DNA from: Bacteroidota bacterium
GTDB taxonomy: Bacteria > Bacteroidota > Bacteroidia > Bacteroidales > Porphyromonadaceae
Length of the DNA: 39,362 nucleotides
Reading direction: 5' to 3'
Assembly (NCBI GenBank): GCA_023388555.1
Contig: JAEWGA010000016.1
Span: 1-39,362, forward strand
Positions 25,880-34,337 of the stretch are shown here, one piece after another. Position numbers and translations under genes: made by a program. The number at the start of each line of letters is the position of its first letter. The first letter of the stretch is position 1. A model generated the notes under the pieces. That model was given only the letters and a program-made list of their open reading frames with translations. It searched no databases and had not been told where the DNA came from.

Positions 25880-26737
25880 CTAAAGTGTATGGGTTGCAGA
25901 AACCACTACTTGCTGAACGGTTGCATGCGAAGGCAGGTAGGCAGCAAAAGCCTTCCCCTTAGTTTTTAGCTCCGAAGGTGTGCCTGTGGTGAGTAACACC
26001 AAGGAGGCATCTTTATTCAAACGGCGCTCCATTTCGGGATGCCGTTCCAAATAATTGGTTAACGACGTTGCCACGATATCCCCTTGGGATAGCAACCTAA
26101 TACCGGCTGGCACCACCTGCTTTAACAGGGGTAAAAGGATAGGATAGTGTGTACAGCCCAGCAAAAGGGTATCTATATCCTGGCATTGGGACAGCAACCT
26201 ATCCATATCTCGTTTTAGGAAATACATTGTACCTGCGTGCGGCTCAACTTCGTGGTTTTCCACTAACGGCACCCACATGGGGCAAGCCTGCTGAAAAACT
26301 TGGATATGGGGGTGTAGGTGGGCTATTTCCATGGGATAGGAGCCCGACTGCACCGTACCATTTGTACCAACAATACCCACCTTTCCTGTAACAGTGTAAC
26401 CCGATAGCGCCTCTACTGTTGGCCTAATAACGCCTAAAATACGCCTTGTGGAGTCCTTACTCTTTGGCAGGTCCACCTGTTGTAAGGTGCGCAATGCCCT
26501 TGCCGAGGCAGTGTTACAAGCCAATATTACCAAAGGGCACCCTTGTTCAAAAAGGTAATGCACACACTCCCGGGTGTATTGGTATATTGTTTCAAAAGAG
26601 TGCGAGCCATAGGGAGCCCGGGCATTATCGCCTAAATATACGTAACTGTATTCTGGCAGTTGTTCACGCAAAGCTTTGAGTACGGTAAAGCCGCCTAACC
26701 CAGAGTCAAAAACACCTATTGCCCCCATAGCCTCCAA
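25880..26737 (-). CDS. murI: Glutamate racemase
   Basis: A 285-residue glutamate racemase that makes D-glutamate for peptidoglycan. The two catalytic cysteines lie in ILACNTASA and LLGCTHYPIL; FDSGLGGFTV near the N-terminus and YLGDNARAPYGS are the substrate-binding blocks. The first or the fourth residue (MGAIGVFDSG) could be the true start. It begins 4 nt after the YccF gene stop, so the pair is co-transcribed. Confidence 0.94.
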   Translation of the reverse strand: MEAMGAIGVFDSGLGGFTVLKALREQLPEYSYVYLGDNARAPYGSHSFETIYQYTRECVHYLFEQGCPLVILACNTASARALRTLQQVDLPKSKDSTRRILGVIRPTVEALSGYTVTGKVGIVGTNGTVQSGSYPMEIAHLHPHIQVFQQACPMWVPLVENHEVEPHAGTMYFLKRDMDRLLSQCQDIDTLLLGCTHYPILLPLLKQVVPAGIRLLSQGDIVATSLTNYLERHPEMERRLNKDASLVLLTTGTPSELKTKGKAFAAYLPSHATVQQVVVSATHTL

Positions 26738-26741
26738 GTGG

Positions 26742-27125
26742 TTAGCCTATTATTATAGTTTTCCCAAATGGTACAAAAGCCAGCTTTGCCAACTTAAAGT
26801 GGCGTGTTCCCCATGGGATTCCTATAATGGTAACACATAAAAACAGCCCCACAAGAAGATGCTCAACTGCCGTCCAAAAGCCAGTGAAAATTATCCACAG
26901 GATGTTGGCAACAAAACCTAATGCGGCGTTGGACGAAGGGTTATTTGTAATCTTAGCACCAAAGGGGAATAGGGCCAGCTTAGCCAACTTAAATGCCTGC
27001 AAACCAAAGGGTATTCCTATAATGGTAATACACCAAAGAACACCAAAAAAGGCATAGGTAAGGGCAATAACAAACCCACCACATAGCCACCAAATAAGGT
27101 TCATTAATAACGATACGGTTCCCAT
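26742..27125 (-). CDS. YccF domain membrane protein
   Basis: A 127-residue inner-membrane protein made of two similar halves: CITIIGIPFGLQAFKLAKLALFPFG at about 32-56 and CVTIIGIPWGTRHFKLAKLAFVPFG at about 97-121, each preceded by hydrophobic segments. This duplicated IIGIP-G-x-FKLAKLA-PFG unit is the YccF family mark. Function of YccF proteins is unknown. It lies directly upstream of murI on the same strand. Confidence 0.88.
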   Translation of the reverse strand: MGTVSLLMNLIWWLCGGFVIALTYAFFGVLWCITIIGIPFGLQAFKLAKLALFPFGAKITNNPSSNAALGFVANILWIIFTGFWTAVEHLLVGLFLCVTIIGIPWGTRHFKLAKLAFVPFGKTIIIG

Positions 27126-27181
27126 TTTTTTGTGGTAAAGGTAATAAATATCGGTTAATTACCTATTTTCCTTCTTGTATC

Positions 27182-27226
27182 TAAAAAAAAAGGGACCACT
27201 GTCCATTTCTGGAGTGGTCCCTTTTC
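27182..27226 (-). terminator. Rho-independent terminator of the OmpA-family gene
   Basis: A 13-bp perfect stem (27188-27200 with 27213-27225) with a 12-nt loop is followed on the minus strand by nine T. It lies 35 nt after the porin stop. Confidence 0.87.
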
Positions 27227-27260
27227 TTTTATTCGGAGTTAATCTTTTCCAGCTAAGTTA

Positions 27261-28448
27261 TTAGTTGTTAGCTTTCATGATAACAACACGGTTCCAAGCG
27301 TTTTCAGCGTAAGGTTGTTCGTCGGAACCTTTCCAGTCGATAGTGATTAGTTCAGAAGGCACACCGTACTTGTCAACAAGGATACGAGCAACTTCCTTAG
27401 CACGTTTTTCAGAAAGAGACATGTTGTAAGCAGAGCTACCAGTCTTTTCATCGGCGTAACCTACCACCTTGATAGGAGTTTTGTTGGTTTTAACGAATTC
27501 GGCAGTGTTGAATACGTTAATTAGTTGGTTCTTGTCAACTACAGCGCTGTTCAAACGGAAGTAAACAACGTTATCCAGGATAGAGTTAACAACAGTTTGA
27601 GCTACTTCAGGGCAGTCGGGGCAGCTAACAGGACGCTTGCTGAGTTCAGCGTTTTCAGCACGTAGCGTGTTGATTTGGCTGTTCAGGTCGTTCAACAGAG
27701 CGTAGTCCATAGGTTCGATAACTTCCCAGTCGGTACGACCAGCATCGAAGGTAAGACCAGCTTTCAGCTGACCCATAAGTTCAATGGGTTTGTGTTCCAA
27801 AGCCTCTACGTTGTTCAGGAATTTACCAAACACTACAGAAGGAGCAATGTTTAAGGAAACTCTTTTACCCAAACGGAAGTCCACAGAAGCACCAAGGTTA
27901 CCGGTAACAGTGTGAAGGAAGTTAGCTTTCTTCAGGTAAGCGTCGGTAGCAGCCTTGTCGGCAAACAACATTTGGCTTGCGCCATAACCCACACCTAAGA
28001 AAGGTTTGATAGAGAACACACGTTGAGCGTTGTATACGCCAAAGTAGTTCATCATGTCAAAGATAAAGTCGAAGTGAGGGTTCAGGTTGTGAGCACGTAG
28101 GTACTTACCGTTTTGTTTGTCGTAGTAGTTGTTGGTCATCCAGTTCCAGTCGATCATCAAACGGGTACCGAAGTAAGGGTTGTGCCACTTACCAATACCT
28201 AAACCGGCAGAGTAACCCAAACGGTCTACAAAAGAAGGGTTGCCCAACATTTTAGCAGAGGAAAAGCCCTGCAGGATGTTAGTACCACCTTGTAGCTGGA
28301 TAAACCAGTTGTCCGAGGCACTGTTTTTCTTAAAGCTGACATTTTTTGCAGGCTCTGTCTGTGCGTAATCGCTAGACGTTACTTCCTGAGCGGTAGCAGA
28401 AACTGCTACTACGCTGGCAAGTGATAGAGCTAGAAATCTTAGATTCAT
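27261..28448 (-). CDS. OmpA-family major outer membrane protein
   Basis: A 395-residue outer membrane protein with a signal peptide (LALSLASVVAVSATA). Residues about 45-240 are an amphipathic beta-barrel; a linker with CPDCP (about 275-279) follows, typical of the Bacteroidales Omp40/41 type, and the C-terminal OmpA peptidoglycan-binding domain (about 288-395) shows VVYFRLNSAVVDKNQ, VVGYADEKTGS, LSEKRAKEVARILV and the final NRVV. It anchors the outer membrane to the wall. A strong terminator and a -7 box with a leader of about 70 nt suggest a highly expressed single-gene unit. Confidence 0.92.
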   Translation of the reverse strand: MNLRFLALSLASVVAVSATAQEVTSSDYAQTEPAKNVSFKKNSASDNWFIQLQGGTNILQGFSSAKMLGNPSFVDRLGYSAGLGIGKWHNPYFGTRLMIDWNWMTNNYYDKQNGKYLRAHNLNPHFDFIFDMMNYFGVYNAQRVFSIKPFLGVGYGASQMLFADKAATDAYLKKANFLHTVTGNLGASVDFRLGKRVSLNIAPSVVFGKFLNNVEALEHKPIELMGQLKAGLTFDAGRTDWEVIEPMDYALLNDLNSQINTLRAENAELSKRPVSCPDCPEVAQTVVNSILDNVVYFRLNSAVVDKNQLINVFNTAEFVKTNKTPIKVVGYADEKTGSSAYNMSLSEKRAKEVARILVDKYGVPSELITIDWKGSDEQPYAENAWNRVVIMKANN

Positions 28449-28522
28449 AATACAGTCAATTTTGATTCAACAATATATAGTTTTCGCGATCCGATTCTGT
28501 TTCGCAAAAGCGAAATACGCAA

Positions 28523-28530
28523 CAAATATA
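28523..28530 (-). promoter_or_regulatory. Probable -7 box of the porin gene
   Basis: TATATTTG on the minus strand with TTTG at 28547-28550 upstream; the spacing of 16 nt is shorter than the usual 19-21. It lies 75 nt before the ATG. Confidence 0.5.
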
Positions 28531-28571
28531 GACATAAACTTGTAATCAAAGGCTTTTCTTGGGGTTTTTAG

Positions 28572-28610
28572 CCACTTTTTTGGGGGATGTTTTGCTTAAA
28601 AGTGGTTTTT
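28572..28610. terminator. Weak hairpin after rfbA
   Basis: CCACTTTT (28572-28579) pairs with AAAAGTGG (28598-28605); five T follow on the plus strand while the minus strand has none. It lies just past the rfbA stop and may end that transcript weakly. Confidence 0.3.
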
Positions 28611-29485
28611 CAGCCCTGGAGAAGCTGCTTTAAGTAGTCCGAGTAGAGGCTTTTCCCCATGCGGATAATAGCTTTTTCCAGGGTGGTTTGATTTATCCAC
28701 CCTTGTCGCCAAGCAATTTCTTCCAGGCAGGCTATTTTTAGGCCTTGCCGTTCCTCTATTACCCTAACGAAGTCGCCAGCTTCGTAAAGGGAGCGGAAGG
28801 TGCCGGTATCCAACCAGGCAAAACCGCGGCCAAAAGGCTGAACACGCAGGGAGCCTTGTTTAAGGTATTGTTCGTTTACCGAGGTTATTTCCAGTTCGCC
28901 ACGCGCAGAGGGCTGCACTTGGGCAGCCACATCGGCAGCATGGGGCGGGTAAAAATAAAGGCCTACCACAGCGTAATTACTTTTGGGGTTCTGGGGTTTT
29001 TCCTCGATGGAGATGGCTTGGTGCTGAGCATCGAACTCCACCACGCCATACCTTTCGGGGTCTTTCACATAAGCAGAAAACACCACGGCAACCCCATTTG
29101 TTTCCACGTTGTTCCGGGCTTTGGCAAGCATGGCAGTAAAGGACTGGCCGTAAAAGATATTATCGCCAAGCACAAGGCATACGGTATCCTCCCCCACGAA
29201 ATCGCGCCCTATAAGCAATGCTTGTGCTATACCTTGGGGTTTTTCTTGTACCGCATAGGCGATGCTAATTCCCCACTGGCTACCATCCTCGAGGAGGGAC
29301 TGAAACAGGGGGGCATCTTCTTGCGTAGTTATAACCAAGACCTCACGAATTCCGGCAAGCATAAGAACCGAAAGCGGATAATAAATCATCGGCTTATCGT
29401 ACACGGGTAGCAGTTGCTTGGTAAAAGCTTTGGTTACGGGGTACAGCCTGCTCCCGGTTCCTCCTGCCAGCACAATACCTTTCAT
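28610..29485 (-). CDS. rfbA: Glucose-1-phosphate thymidylyltransferase
   Basis: A 291-residue RmlA that joins dTTP and glucose-1-phosphate, the first step to dTDP-rhamnose. MKGIVLAGGTGSRLYPVTKAFTKQLLP is the nucleotide-binding start (residues 1-27), DKPMIYYPLS, VLGDNIFYG and EEKPQNPKSNYAVVGLYFY complete the active site. The remaining rml genes are not in the window. It starts 30 nt after the CoA-transferase stop; a shared transcript is possible. Confidence 0.94.
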   Translation of the reverse strand: MKGIVLAGGTGSRLYPVTKAFTKQLLPVYDKPMIYYPLSVLMLAGIREVLVITTQEDAPLFQSLLEDGSQWGISIAYAVQEKPQGIAQALLIGRDFVGEDTVCLVLGDNIFYGQSFTAMLAKARNNVETNGVAVVFSAYVKDPERYGVVEFDAQHQAISIEEKPQNPKSNYAVVGLYFYPPHAADVAAQVQPSARGELEITSVNEQYLKQGSLRVQPFGRGFAWLDTGTFRSLYEAGDFVRVIEERQGLKIACLEEIAWRQGWINQTTLEKAIIRMGKSLYSDYLKQLLQG

Positions 29486-29515
29486 ACCTTAATTATGCGA
29501 TATTTGGGCGGGGGG

Positions 29516-31012
29516 TTACTTTTTGTACTCGGAGAAGTCCACGCCTTTCATTGAGCCGGTTTCCAGGAATTGCCTGTGGAAGGCATAGCAAGCACCTAAG
29601 TGGTGTGGGGTGTGCCCCTTAACGCCTAAGTTTAAATATTCTCTCAAGGACGCCTTATAGTCGGGGTGCACACAATTTTCTATTATACACTCGGCGCGTT
29701 CCCGCGGCGATTTACCACGGAGGTCGGCAATACCATACTCCGATATAATGATTTTCACCGAGTGTTCATTATGGTCCACGTGAGAAACGAAAGGTACAAA
29801 AGCACTAATAGCACCGTCTTTTGCAGTGGAGGGGGTAGTGAAGATAGAGATGTAGGCAGCCCGGGTAAAGTCGCCAGAGCCTCCAATACCGTTCATCATC
29901 TTGGTACCCATCACGTGGGTAGAGTTGATGTTACCAAAGATGTCGGCTTCTATAGCCGTGTTAATGCTAATTATACCCAACCTACGAACCACCTCGGGGT
30001 TGTTGGAGTATTCTTGCGGACGAAGCACTAATTTATCCTTAAAGAAGTCCAGGTCCTTATATATTTCCAGTATCATTTCCCGCGATACAGTTAAGGAGCA
30101 ACCGCTGGCAAATTTAATTTTACCCTTTCGCATCAGCCCAATCACGGCATCCTGAATCACCTCTGTATAAACTTCAAAGGCGGGGATGTCGGGGTTATCC
30201 CCCATAGCGCCCAGTACAGCATTGGCCACATTTCCAACACCGCTTTGTATGGGTAAGAATGAGCCAGGTATACGCCCAGCCTTCATTTCGCCTACCAAAA
30301 ACTTAGCCACATTGGCACCAATAGCCAAAGTAACGTCGTCCAAGGGTGCAAAGCCGCCATCGTCGTTAGGCTCGGAGGTTTTAACTACTGCTACAATTTT
30401 AGCGGGGTCCACCTCCACGTAAGGTTTTCCCACGCGGTCCCTAACGTTAGTTATGGCAATAGGTTTACGGCAAGGAGGATCTTCTGGTTCACATATATCA
30501 TGGATACCCCTTATTTCTTTCGGGTGACGGTCGTTTAGCTCTACAATTATTTTTTCTGCTTGCGAGCATATAGTAGGCAGAATACCCACGGCTGTGGTTG
30601 GCACTATATGTCCATCGTCGGTAACATCGGCAGCTTCTACAATAGCGTAATTAAGTTTGGCAAAGAAGCCATAGCGTATTTCCTGTGCTTCTATGGACAA
30701 ATGGAGGTCGGCATACGAAAGGTCGTTAGCGTTAATAGCGTTACGCATATCCTTGTTTGTTTGGTAGGGGTAACGCACTTTTATAGCTTTAGCACGTGTT
30801 AGTTCACCGTCTATACGGTCGCCTGTTGAGGCACCTGTAAACACGCCCACCTTAAAAGGGCGGCCCGCCTCATGCTCCTTTACAGCCTTAGCGGCTATTG
30901 CTTTGGAGACTACCTTAGGACACCCGGCGTGGGTAAAACCACTGAAACCGAGGTTGTCGCCATCCTGAATTAATTCAGCAGCTTGCTCTGCAGTTAAATA
31001 GTTATAAGCCAT
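29516..31012 (-). CDS. Acetyl-CoA hydrolase/succinate CoA-transferase
   Basis: A 498-residue class I CoA-transferase of the succinyl-CoA:acetate group. QSGVGNVANAV (256-266) and the catalytic Glu284 in EVYTEVIQDAV match the acetate CoA-transferase AarC and Cat1 types; GIGGSGDFTRAAY is the later conserved loop. It moves CoA between succinate and acetate or propionate and fits a fermenter that makes succinate/propionate. It lies upstream of rfbA on the same strand, with a TACATTTG box 58 nt before its ATG. Confidence 0.92.
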   Translation of the reverse strand: MAYNYLTAEQAAELIQDGDNLGFSGFTHAGCPKVVSKAIAAKAVKEHEAGRPFKVGVFTGASTGDRIDGELTRAKAIKVRYPYQTNKDMRNAINANDLSYADLHLSIEAQEIRYGFFAKLNYAIVEAADVTDDGHIVPTTAVGILPTICSQAEKIIVELNDRHPKEIRGIHDICEPEDPPCRKPIAITNVRDRVGKPYVEVDPAKIVAVVKTSEPNDDGGFAPLDDVTLAIGANVAKFLVGEMKAGRIPGSFLPIQSGVGNVANAVLGAMGDNPDIPAFEVYTEVIQDAVIGLMRKGKIKFASGCSLTVSREMILEIYKDLDFFKDKLVLRPQEYSNNPEVVRRLGIISINTAIEADIFGNINSTHVMGTKMMNGIGGSGDFTRAAYISIFTTPSTAKDGAISAFVPFVSHVDHNEHSVKIIISEYGIADLRGKSPRERAECIIENCVHPDYKASLREYLNLGVKGHTPHHLGACYAFHRQFLETGSMKGVDFSEYKK

Positions 31013-31069
31013 GTCTTATTTCTTTTTTGGTTTATTCAGCTATGCCATATAGGCGAACTATACTTAGGG

Positions 31070-31077
31070 CAAATGTA
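31070..31077 (-). promoter_or_regulatory. Probable -7 box of the CoA-transferase gene
   Basis: TACATTTG on the minus strand matches TAnnTTTG. No TTG is seen at the -33 distance. Confidence 0.4.
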
Positions 31078-31229
31078 ATGAAAGATTCGGTTACTACACC
31101 TCCCCGTTACCATTTTCAGCAGGCTTTGCTACAAAACCTTACGCTTAAAGGCTTGCTGCCTGGACTAATATTATTGTGGCAGACAGGAGTAGGCCTCGTG
31201 CCCTTGCAGACTTTTAAGGGGTAAGAGCT

Positions 31230-31750
31230 TTCCCCCTTCTCCCTATTTTCTGGAAAAAATGGAGGGGTGATTGGGAGGGAATTTTGGGAGCTGAAATTGC
31301 CCCTGAAAATAGAATGAAAATTGGGGTAAAAAAACACCCCAAAATCGGGGTGAAAAAACAACCGTTTTTGGGGCAAAAAAAATGGAGCAAAAAAGGGGCA
31401 AAAAAAGGCGTTTTGGGGGGATGAAATGCCGACCGCCCGCAATCCCTTTATTGGAGCGGGTTTGCGAAGAGTGTTAAAAGTCGTGTAAAAATAACTGCGC
31501 TTTCTTTTTCAACAAACTGCGCTTTTCGTTACGACAAACTGCGCTTTCTTTTTTGAAGGACTCCGCAGATGTTTTTTTGCCCCCCTCCCAAAAGTCAAAA
31601 AAAATGCCCCGAAAATCCGCCCCATTTTTCACCCAAAACGCACTCTAATTTTACCCCCAAAATTCCCTTGTTTTCTTCCCCAAAGTTTGTACCCAAAGTT
31701 TGCCCTAATTAGGGGATAAGGTGCAAGACCGACAGTTATGCTTAACGTGG
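31230..31750. other. Non-coding G/A- and C/A-tract spacer
   Basis: Most of the 815-bp gap between the CoA-transferase and the GH97 gene. Its left half is built of GGGG and AAAA tracts, including the hairpin CACCCC-AAAATC-GGGGTG near 31335-31352; the right half is built of CCCC and AAAA tracts and has two near copies of CCCAAAGTTTG around 31680-31702. GGGTGAAAAA on the left and TTTTTCACCC on the right could pair over about 270 bp. The three 22-bp repeats lie in the middle. No supportable gene. Confidence 0.55.
31493..31558. repeat. Three tandem 22-bp repeats
   Basis: Three units start at 31493, 31515 and 31537, each opening with AACTGCGCTTT and then varying (CTTTTTCAACA, TCGTTACGACA, CTTTTTTGAAG). 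The period is exactly 22 bp, two helical turns, which would place repeated sites on one DNA face. No protein or mobile element is linked to it by sequence. Confidence 0.7.
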
Positions 31751-31756
31751 GTTGAA

Positions 31757-31805
31757 ATAAAAAACCGAGCAGGAGGGCAACGGGCTGTGTTCCTCCTACT
31801 CGGTT
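31757..31805 (-). terminator. Rho-independent terminator of the GH97 gene
   Basis: A 14-bp stem with one mismatch (31763-31776 with 31792-31805) and a 15-nt loop; on the minus strand TTTTTTATTT follows. It lies 22 nt past the GH97 stop. Confidence 0.85.
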
Positions 31806-31827
31806 AAGTATAAATAGGGCTATTTGT

Positions 31828-34056
31828 TTACCAGTTTTTTAGTCCTTTATGTGTTTGGGTGGCGTTTAAAGGGCGCAGGACCATAGCGTACCCACCCCCT
31901 ACGGCAGCTTTAATGTTCAGCACTGTTTTGTTGGTGACAATGCCTTGGGTAATCTTATAATCTTGGGGGGCTAAGTTCCAATGGGCGTTGGGGCCGTCGG
32001 CATATAAGGTGGCTACATACTTTTGTCCGTTGGGCAGGAAGTCCAGGGGGAGCCGAGAGTTGTGTCCGTCGTAGCCTGCGGTACAACCTACAAACCAGTT
32101 TTGGGTTCCTTTTTGTCGGCGTGCTATGGTTATATATTCTCCTGGTTCGGCTTCCAAATAGCGAGTTTCGTCCCATTCCACTGGCACCTCTCGGATAAAC
32201 TGGAAGGCGTCGGGGTGTTTTGCGTAGTTTTCGGGCAGGTCGGCAGCCATTTGTACGGGGCTGTACATGGTAACGTACAAAGCTAACTGGCGCGCAATTG
32301 TAGTACGAGCCCGGGAAGTGTTGGAGGGGTTTACTTTACTTATATCGGTTTCGAAGATGCCAGGAGTATAGTCCATAGGCCCACCCACAAGGCGGGTGAA
32401 GGGCAGTATTGTAGTGTGGTTGACATTGTTTCCGCCAAAGGCTTCGAACTCTGTTCCTCGGGCCGACTCGTTAGCCATAAGGTTAGGGTAGGTTCGGCAC
32501 AAGCCCGTAGGGCGAACGGCTTCGTGGGCAAACACACAGAGTTTGCGTTTTGCGGCTTCTTGTACAGCATACAAGTAATGACCAACCATCCACTGACCAG
32601 AGTGGTGTTCACCACGGGGGATAATATCTCCTACATATCCGCTCTTTACTGCCGGATACCCATGGCGCACCATAAAGTCGTAAGCTTGCGGGAGGTGTCG
32701 TTCGTAGTTTAACACGGAGGAGCTGGTTTCATGGTGCATAATTAGGGCAATGCCTTTGCTGGCAGCATATTGGTGAAGTTCCTCTACGTTAAAGTCGGGA
32801 TACGGGGTTAGGTAGTCGTAGTTATAATCCTTGTAAGGTTGTGTTTCTTCCCATCCTATATTCCAGCCCTCTGCTAAAACAGCTTGTAGGCCGTTGTTTG
32901 CCGCGAAGTCTATATATTTTTTTACATTTTCTGTTGTGGCGGCGTGGTTGCCATGCGGGGTTAGTTTGGCGTAGTTGGTTTCGCCAATTTTCACATTTAC
33001 AATGTCGTTAGTATAGCTCCAGGACTTTTTCCCAGTAATCATTTCCCACCATACGCCACAGTATTTCATGGGTCGTATCCAAGATGTATCTTGTATTTTG
33101 CAGGGTTCGTTAAGGTTAAGTGTTACGCGGGATGCTAATATGTCTCGGGCATCGTTGCTTACCAGTATAGTACGCCAGGGAGTAACACTTCCGCTTTGCA
33201 TGTAGCCTTTGTATCCGCGGGCATCTGGGGTTAAATGCGAGTGTAGTACCCATGTTTTGGCATCTAAGTCCAGGTGCATACAGGAGTAGTTTACTAAGGC
33301 GGCTTCGTGTATGTGGTAATACACTCCTTGTGGGCTTTTTAGTAACAGGGGCGTTTGCAGTGTGTGGTCCGATATTGGTGTTTGGGAGGAGTTTGGGGTT
33401 ATGGCCTTGGGCATTAGCTCTTGTACTTCGCTTAGCAAGGAGGTTGTATAGTCGTACTCTTGGGTATCATAGTCGCCCGGAATCCAAAAAGCCAGTAAGT
33501 CGCCAGGGAGAGCAAACTCCGATAGTTCTTCTTTTATATAAAAGCGAGCCAAGGCGTTTTGCTGGGGGAACTCATACCTAAACCCTAAGCCCGAGTTAAA
33601 GAGCCTGAACCTTAGGCGTAAGGTGCGTTTTTGTTGTTGCTGTTGAAGTAAAACGGAAAGTTCATTGTGGTGGTCTTGGATGTTGCTTTCTTCGCCCCAC
33701 ACAGGTTGCCATGTGGTGTTTACGCTATCCCTTTTTACCGAGAGGATGTTAAAGCCCGTGGCGTAGTTGGCGTATTGTTCATCCGTATGGCGGTTTTTCT
33801 CGGCCTCGTTCCATAGGTAAGATGTACGCATAGGGGCTAAGTAGGTAAGCTGGAAGCCTAAGCGGCTTGGGCGGATAACCTGTTGCCCTTTGTACCATAG
33901 TTCGTACTGGGGGCGTCCTTGTTGGTCCAACCGGAAAAGCATTTTAAGTTGCCGGTTAGGAGAGTACAACTCGTACACGGGCTTTTCCTTTGCTTCGGCC
34001 ACGGCAAAAGCAAAGAGGTAAAGCAAGAAGAAGAGCCATGTGATTTTTAGTTTCAT
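31828..34056 (-). CDS. GH97 alpha-glucosidase, SusB-like inverting type
   Basis: A 742-residue GH97 enzyme with a signal peptide (residues 5-22), so periplasmic or exported. It has the N-terminal beta-sandwich (to about 300), catalytic barrel (about 330-620) and C-terminal beta domain. Glu395, Glu443 (HHET), Glu512 (AHEAVRPTG) and Glu536 (SARGTE) sit at a constant offset of +4 from Bacteroides SusB Glu391, 439, 508 and 532, the calcium-site and catalytic glutamates of the inverting group; the Asp nucleophile of retaining members is absent (VKSGYVG). It should release glucose from alpha-glucans. No susC/D partner is present in the window, unlike the classic sus locus. Confidence 0.93.
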   Translation of the reverse strand: MKLKITWLFFLLYLFAFAVAEAKEKPVYELYSPNRQLKMLFRLDQQGRPQYELWYKGQQVIRPSRLGFQLTYLAPMRTSYLWNEAEKNRHTDEQYANYATGFNILSVKRDSVNTTWQPVWGEESNIQDHHNELSVLLQQQQQKRTLRLRFRLFNSGLGFRYEFPQQNALARFYIKEELSEFALPGDLLAFWIPGDYDTQEYDYTTSLLSEVQELMPKAITPNSSQTPISDHTLQTPLLLKSPQGVYYHIHEAALVNYSCMHLDLDAKTWVLHSHLTPDARGYKGYMQSGSVTPWRTILVSNDARDILASRVTLNLNEPCKIQDTSWIRPMKYCGVWWEMITGKKSWSYTNDIVNVKIGETNYAKLTPHGNHAATTENVKKYIDFAANNGLQAVLAEGWNIGWEETQPYKDYNYDYLTPYPDFNVEELHQYAASKGIALIMHHETSSSVLNYERHLPQAYDFMVRHGYPAVKSGYVGDIIPRGEHHSGQWMVGHYLYAVQEAAKRKLCVFAHEAVRPTGLCRTYPNLMANESARGTEFEAFGGNNVNHTTILPFTRLVGGPMDYTPGIFETDISKVNPSNTSRARTTIARQLALYVTMYSPVQMAADLPENYAKHPDAFQFIREVPVEWDETRYLEAEPGEYITIARRQKGTQNWFVGCTAGYDGHNSRLPLDFLPNGQKYVATLYADGPNAHWNLAPQDYKITQGIVTNKTVLNIKAAVGGGYAMVLRPLNATQTHKGLKNW

Positions 34057-34113
34057 AGCAAAAAAACATTGGGGTTATATTTATGGGAACTAATAGTTAG
34101 TACATGTTATAGC

Positions 34114-34140
34114 AAAAAAAAAGGTTGTCTCACGACAACC
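34114..34140 (-). terminator. Terminator of the manC-radC unit
   Basis: GGTTGTC (34123-34129) and GACAACC (34134-34140) form a perfect 7-bp stem with a 4-nt loop; nine T follow on the minus strand (34114-34122 as A). It lies 132 nt past the radC stop. Confidence 0.7.
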
Positions 34141-34148
34141 AATCTTCC

Positions 34149-34171
34149 ATTGTTAACCTTAAATCTAATAC
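34149..34171 (+). repeat. 23-nt repeated element, copy 1
   Basis: Identical over 23 nt to 39311-39333. Both copies start ATTGTTAACC, end CTAATAC and are followed within 1-4 nt by ATGAAAAA. The position directly before a start codon suggests a shared 5' leader or the border of a repeated element. Confidence 0.65.
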
Positions 34172-34172
34172 C

Positions 34173-34337
34173 ATGAAAAACACGCCACAAAGTTATAGAG
34201 CTTATATGGGTTTTCCAAGAAGCCCAAGGTTGTGTGCGCCATTTTTCCGTTTATTTAACTATATAACGAGCATTAAAAGGCAGTTACGGAAGTTAGGCGG
34301 CCTTCTTCCATGTAACTGTAGTAGCCGGTGTTGGTGA
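34173..34337 (+). CDS. Possible small ORF after the 23-nt element
   Basis: A 54-codon frame beginning MKNTPQSYRAYMGF and ending in the opposite strand of radC. Its only support is the repeated leader in front of it; composition (Arg/Cys-rich end) does not look like a maintained protein, and it may be a decayed gene start. I recognise no family. Confidence 0.15.
   Translation: MKNTPQSYRAYMGFPRSPRLCAPFFRLFNYITSIKRQLRKLGGLLPCNCSSRCW

Noticed and set aside
28745..29410. A 221-codon plus-strand frame opposite rfbA
   Set aside because: It is antisense to a clear RfbA with all motifs; no family features of its own.
31116..31442. A 108-codon minus-strand frame upstream of the CoA-transferase gene
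   Set aside because: The product is Phe/Pro-rich from the G and A tracts; no domain or start context.
31230..31720. Possible CRISPR array or transposon in the repetitive spacer
   Set aside because: Only three short units with no spacers, no cas genes and no transposase or clean terminal repeats nearby.
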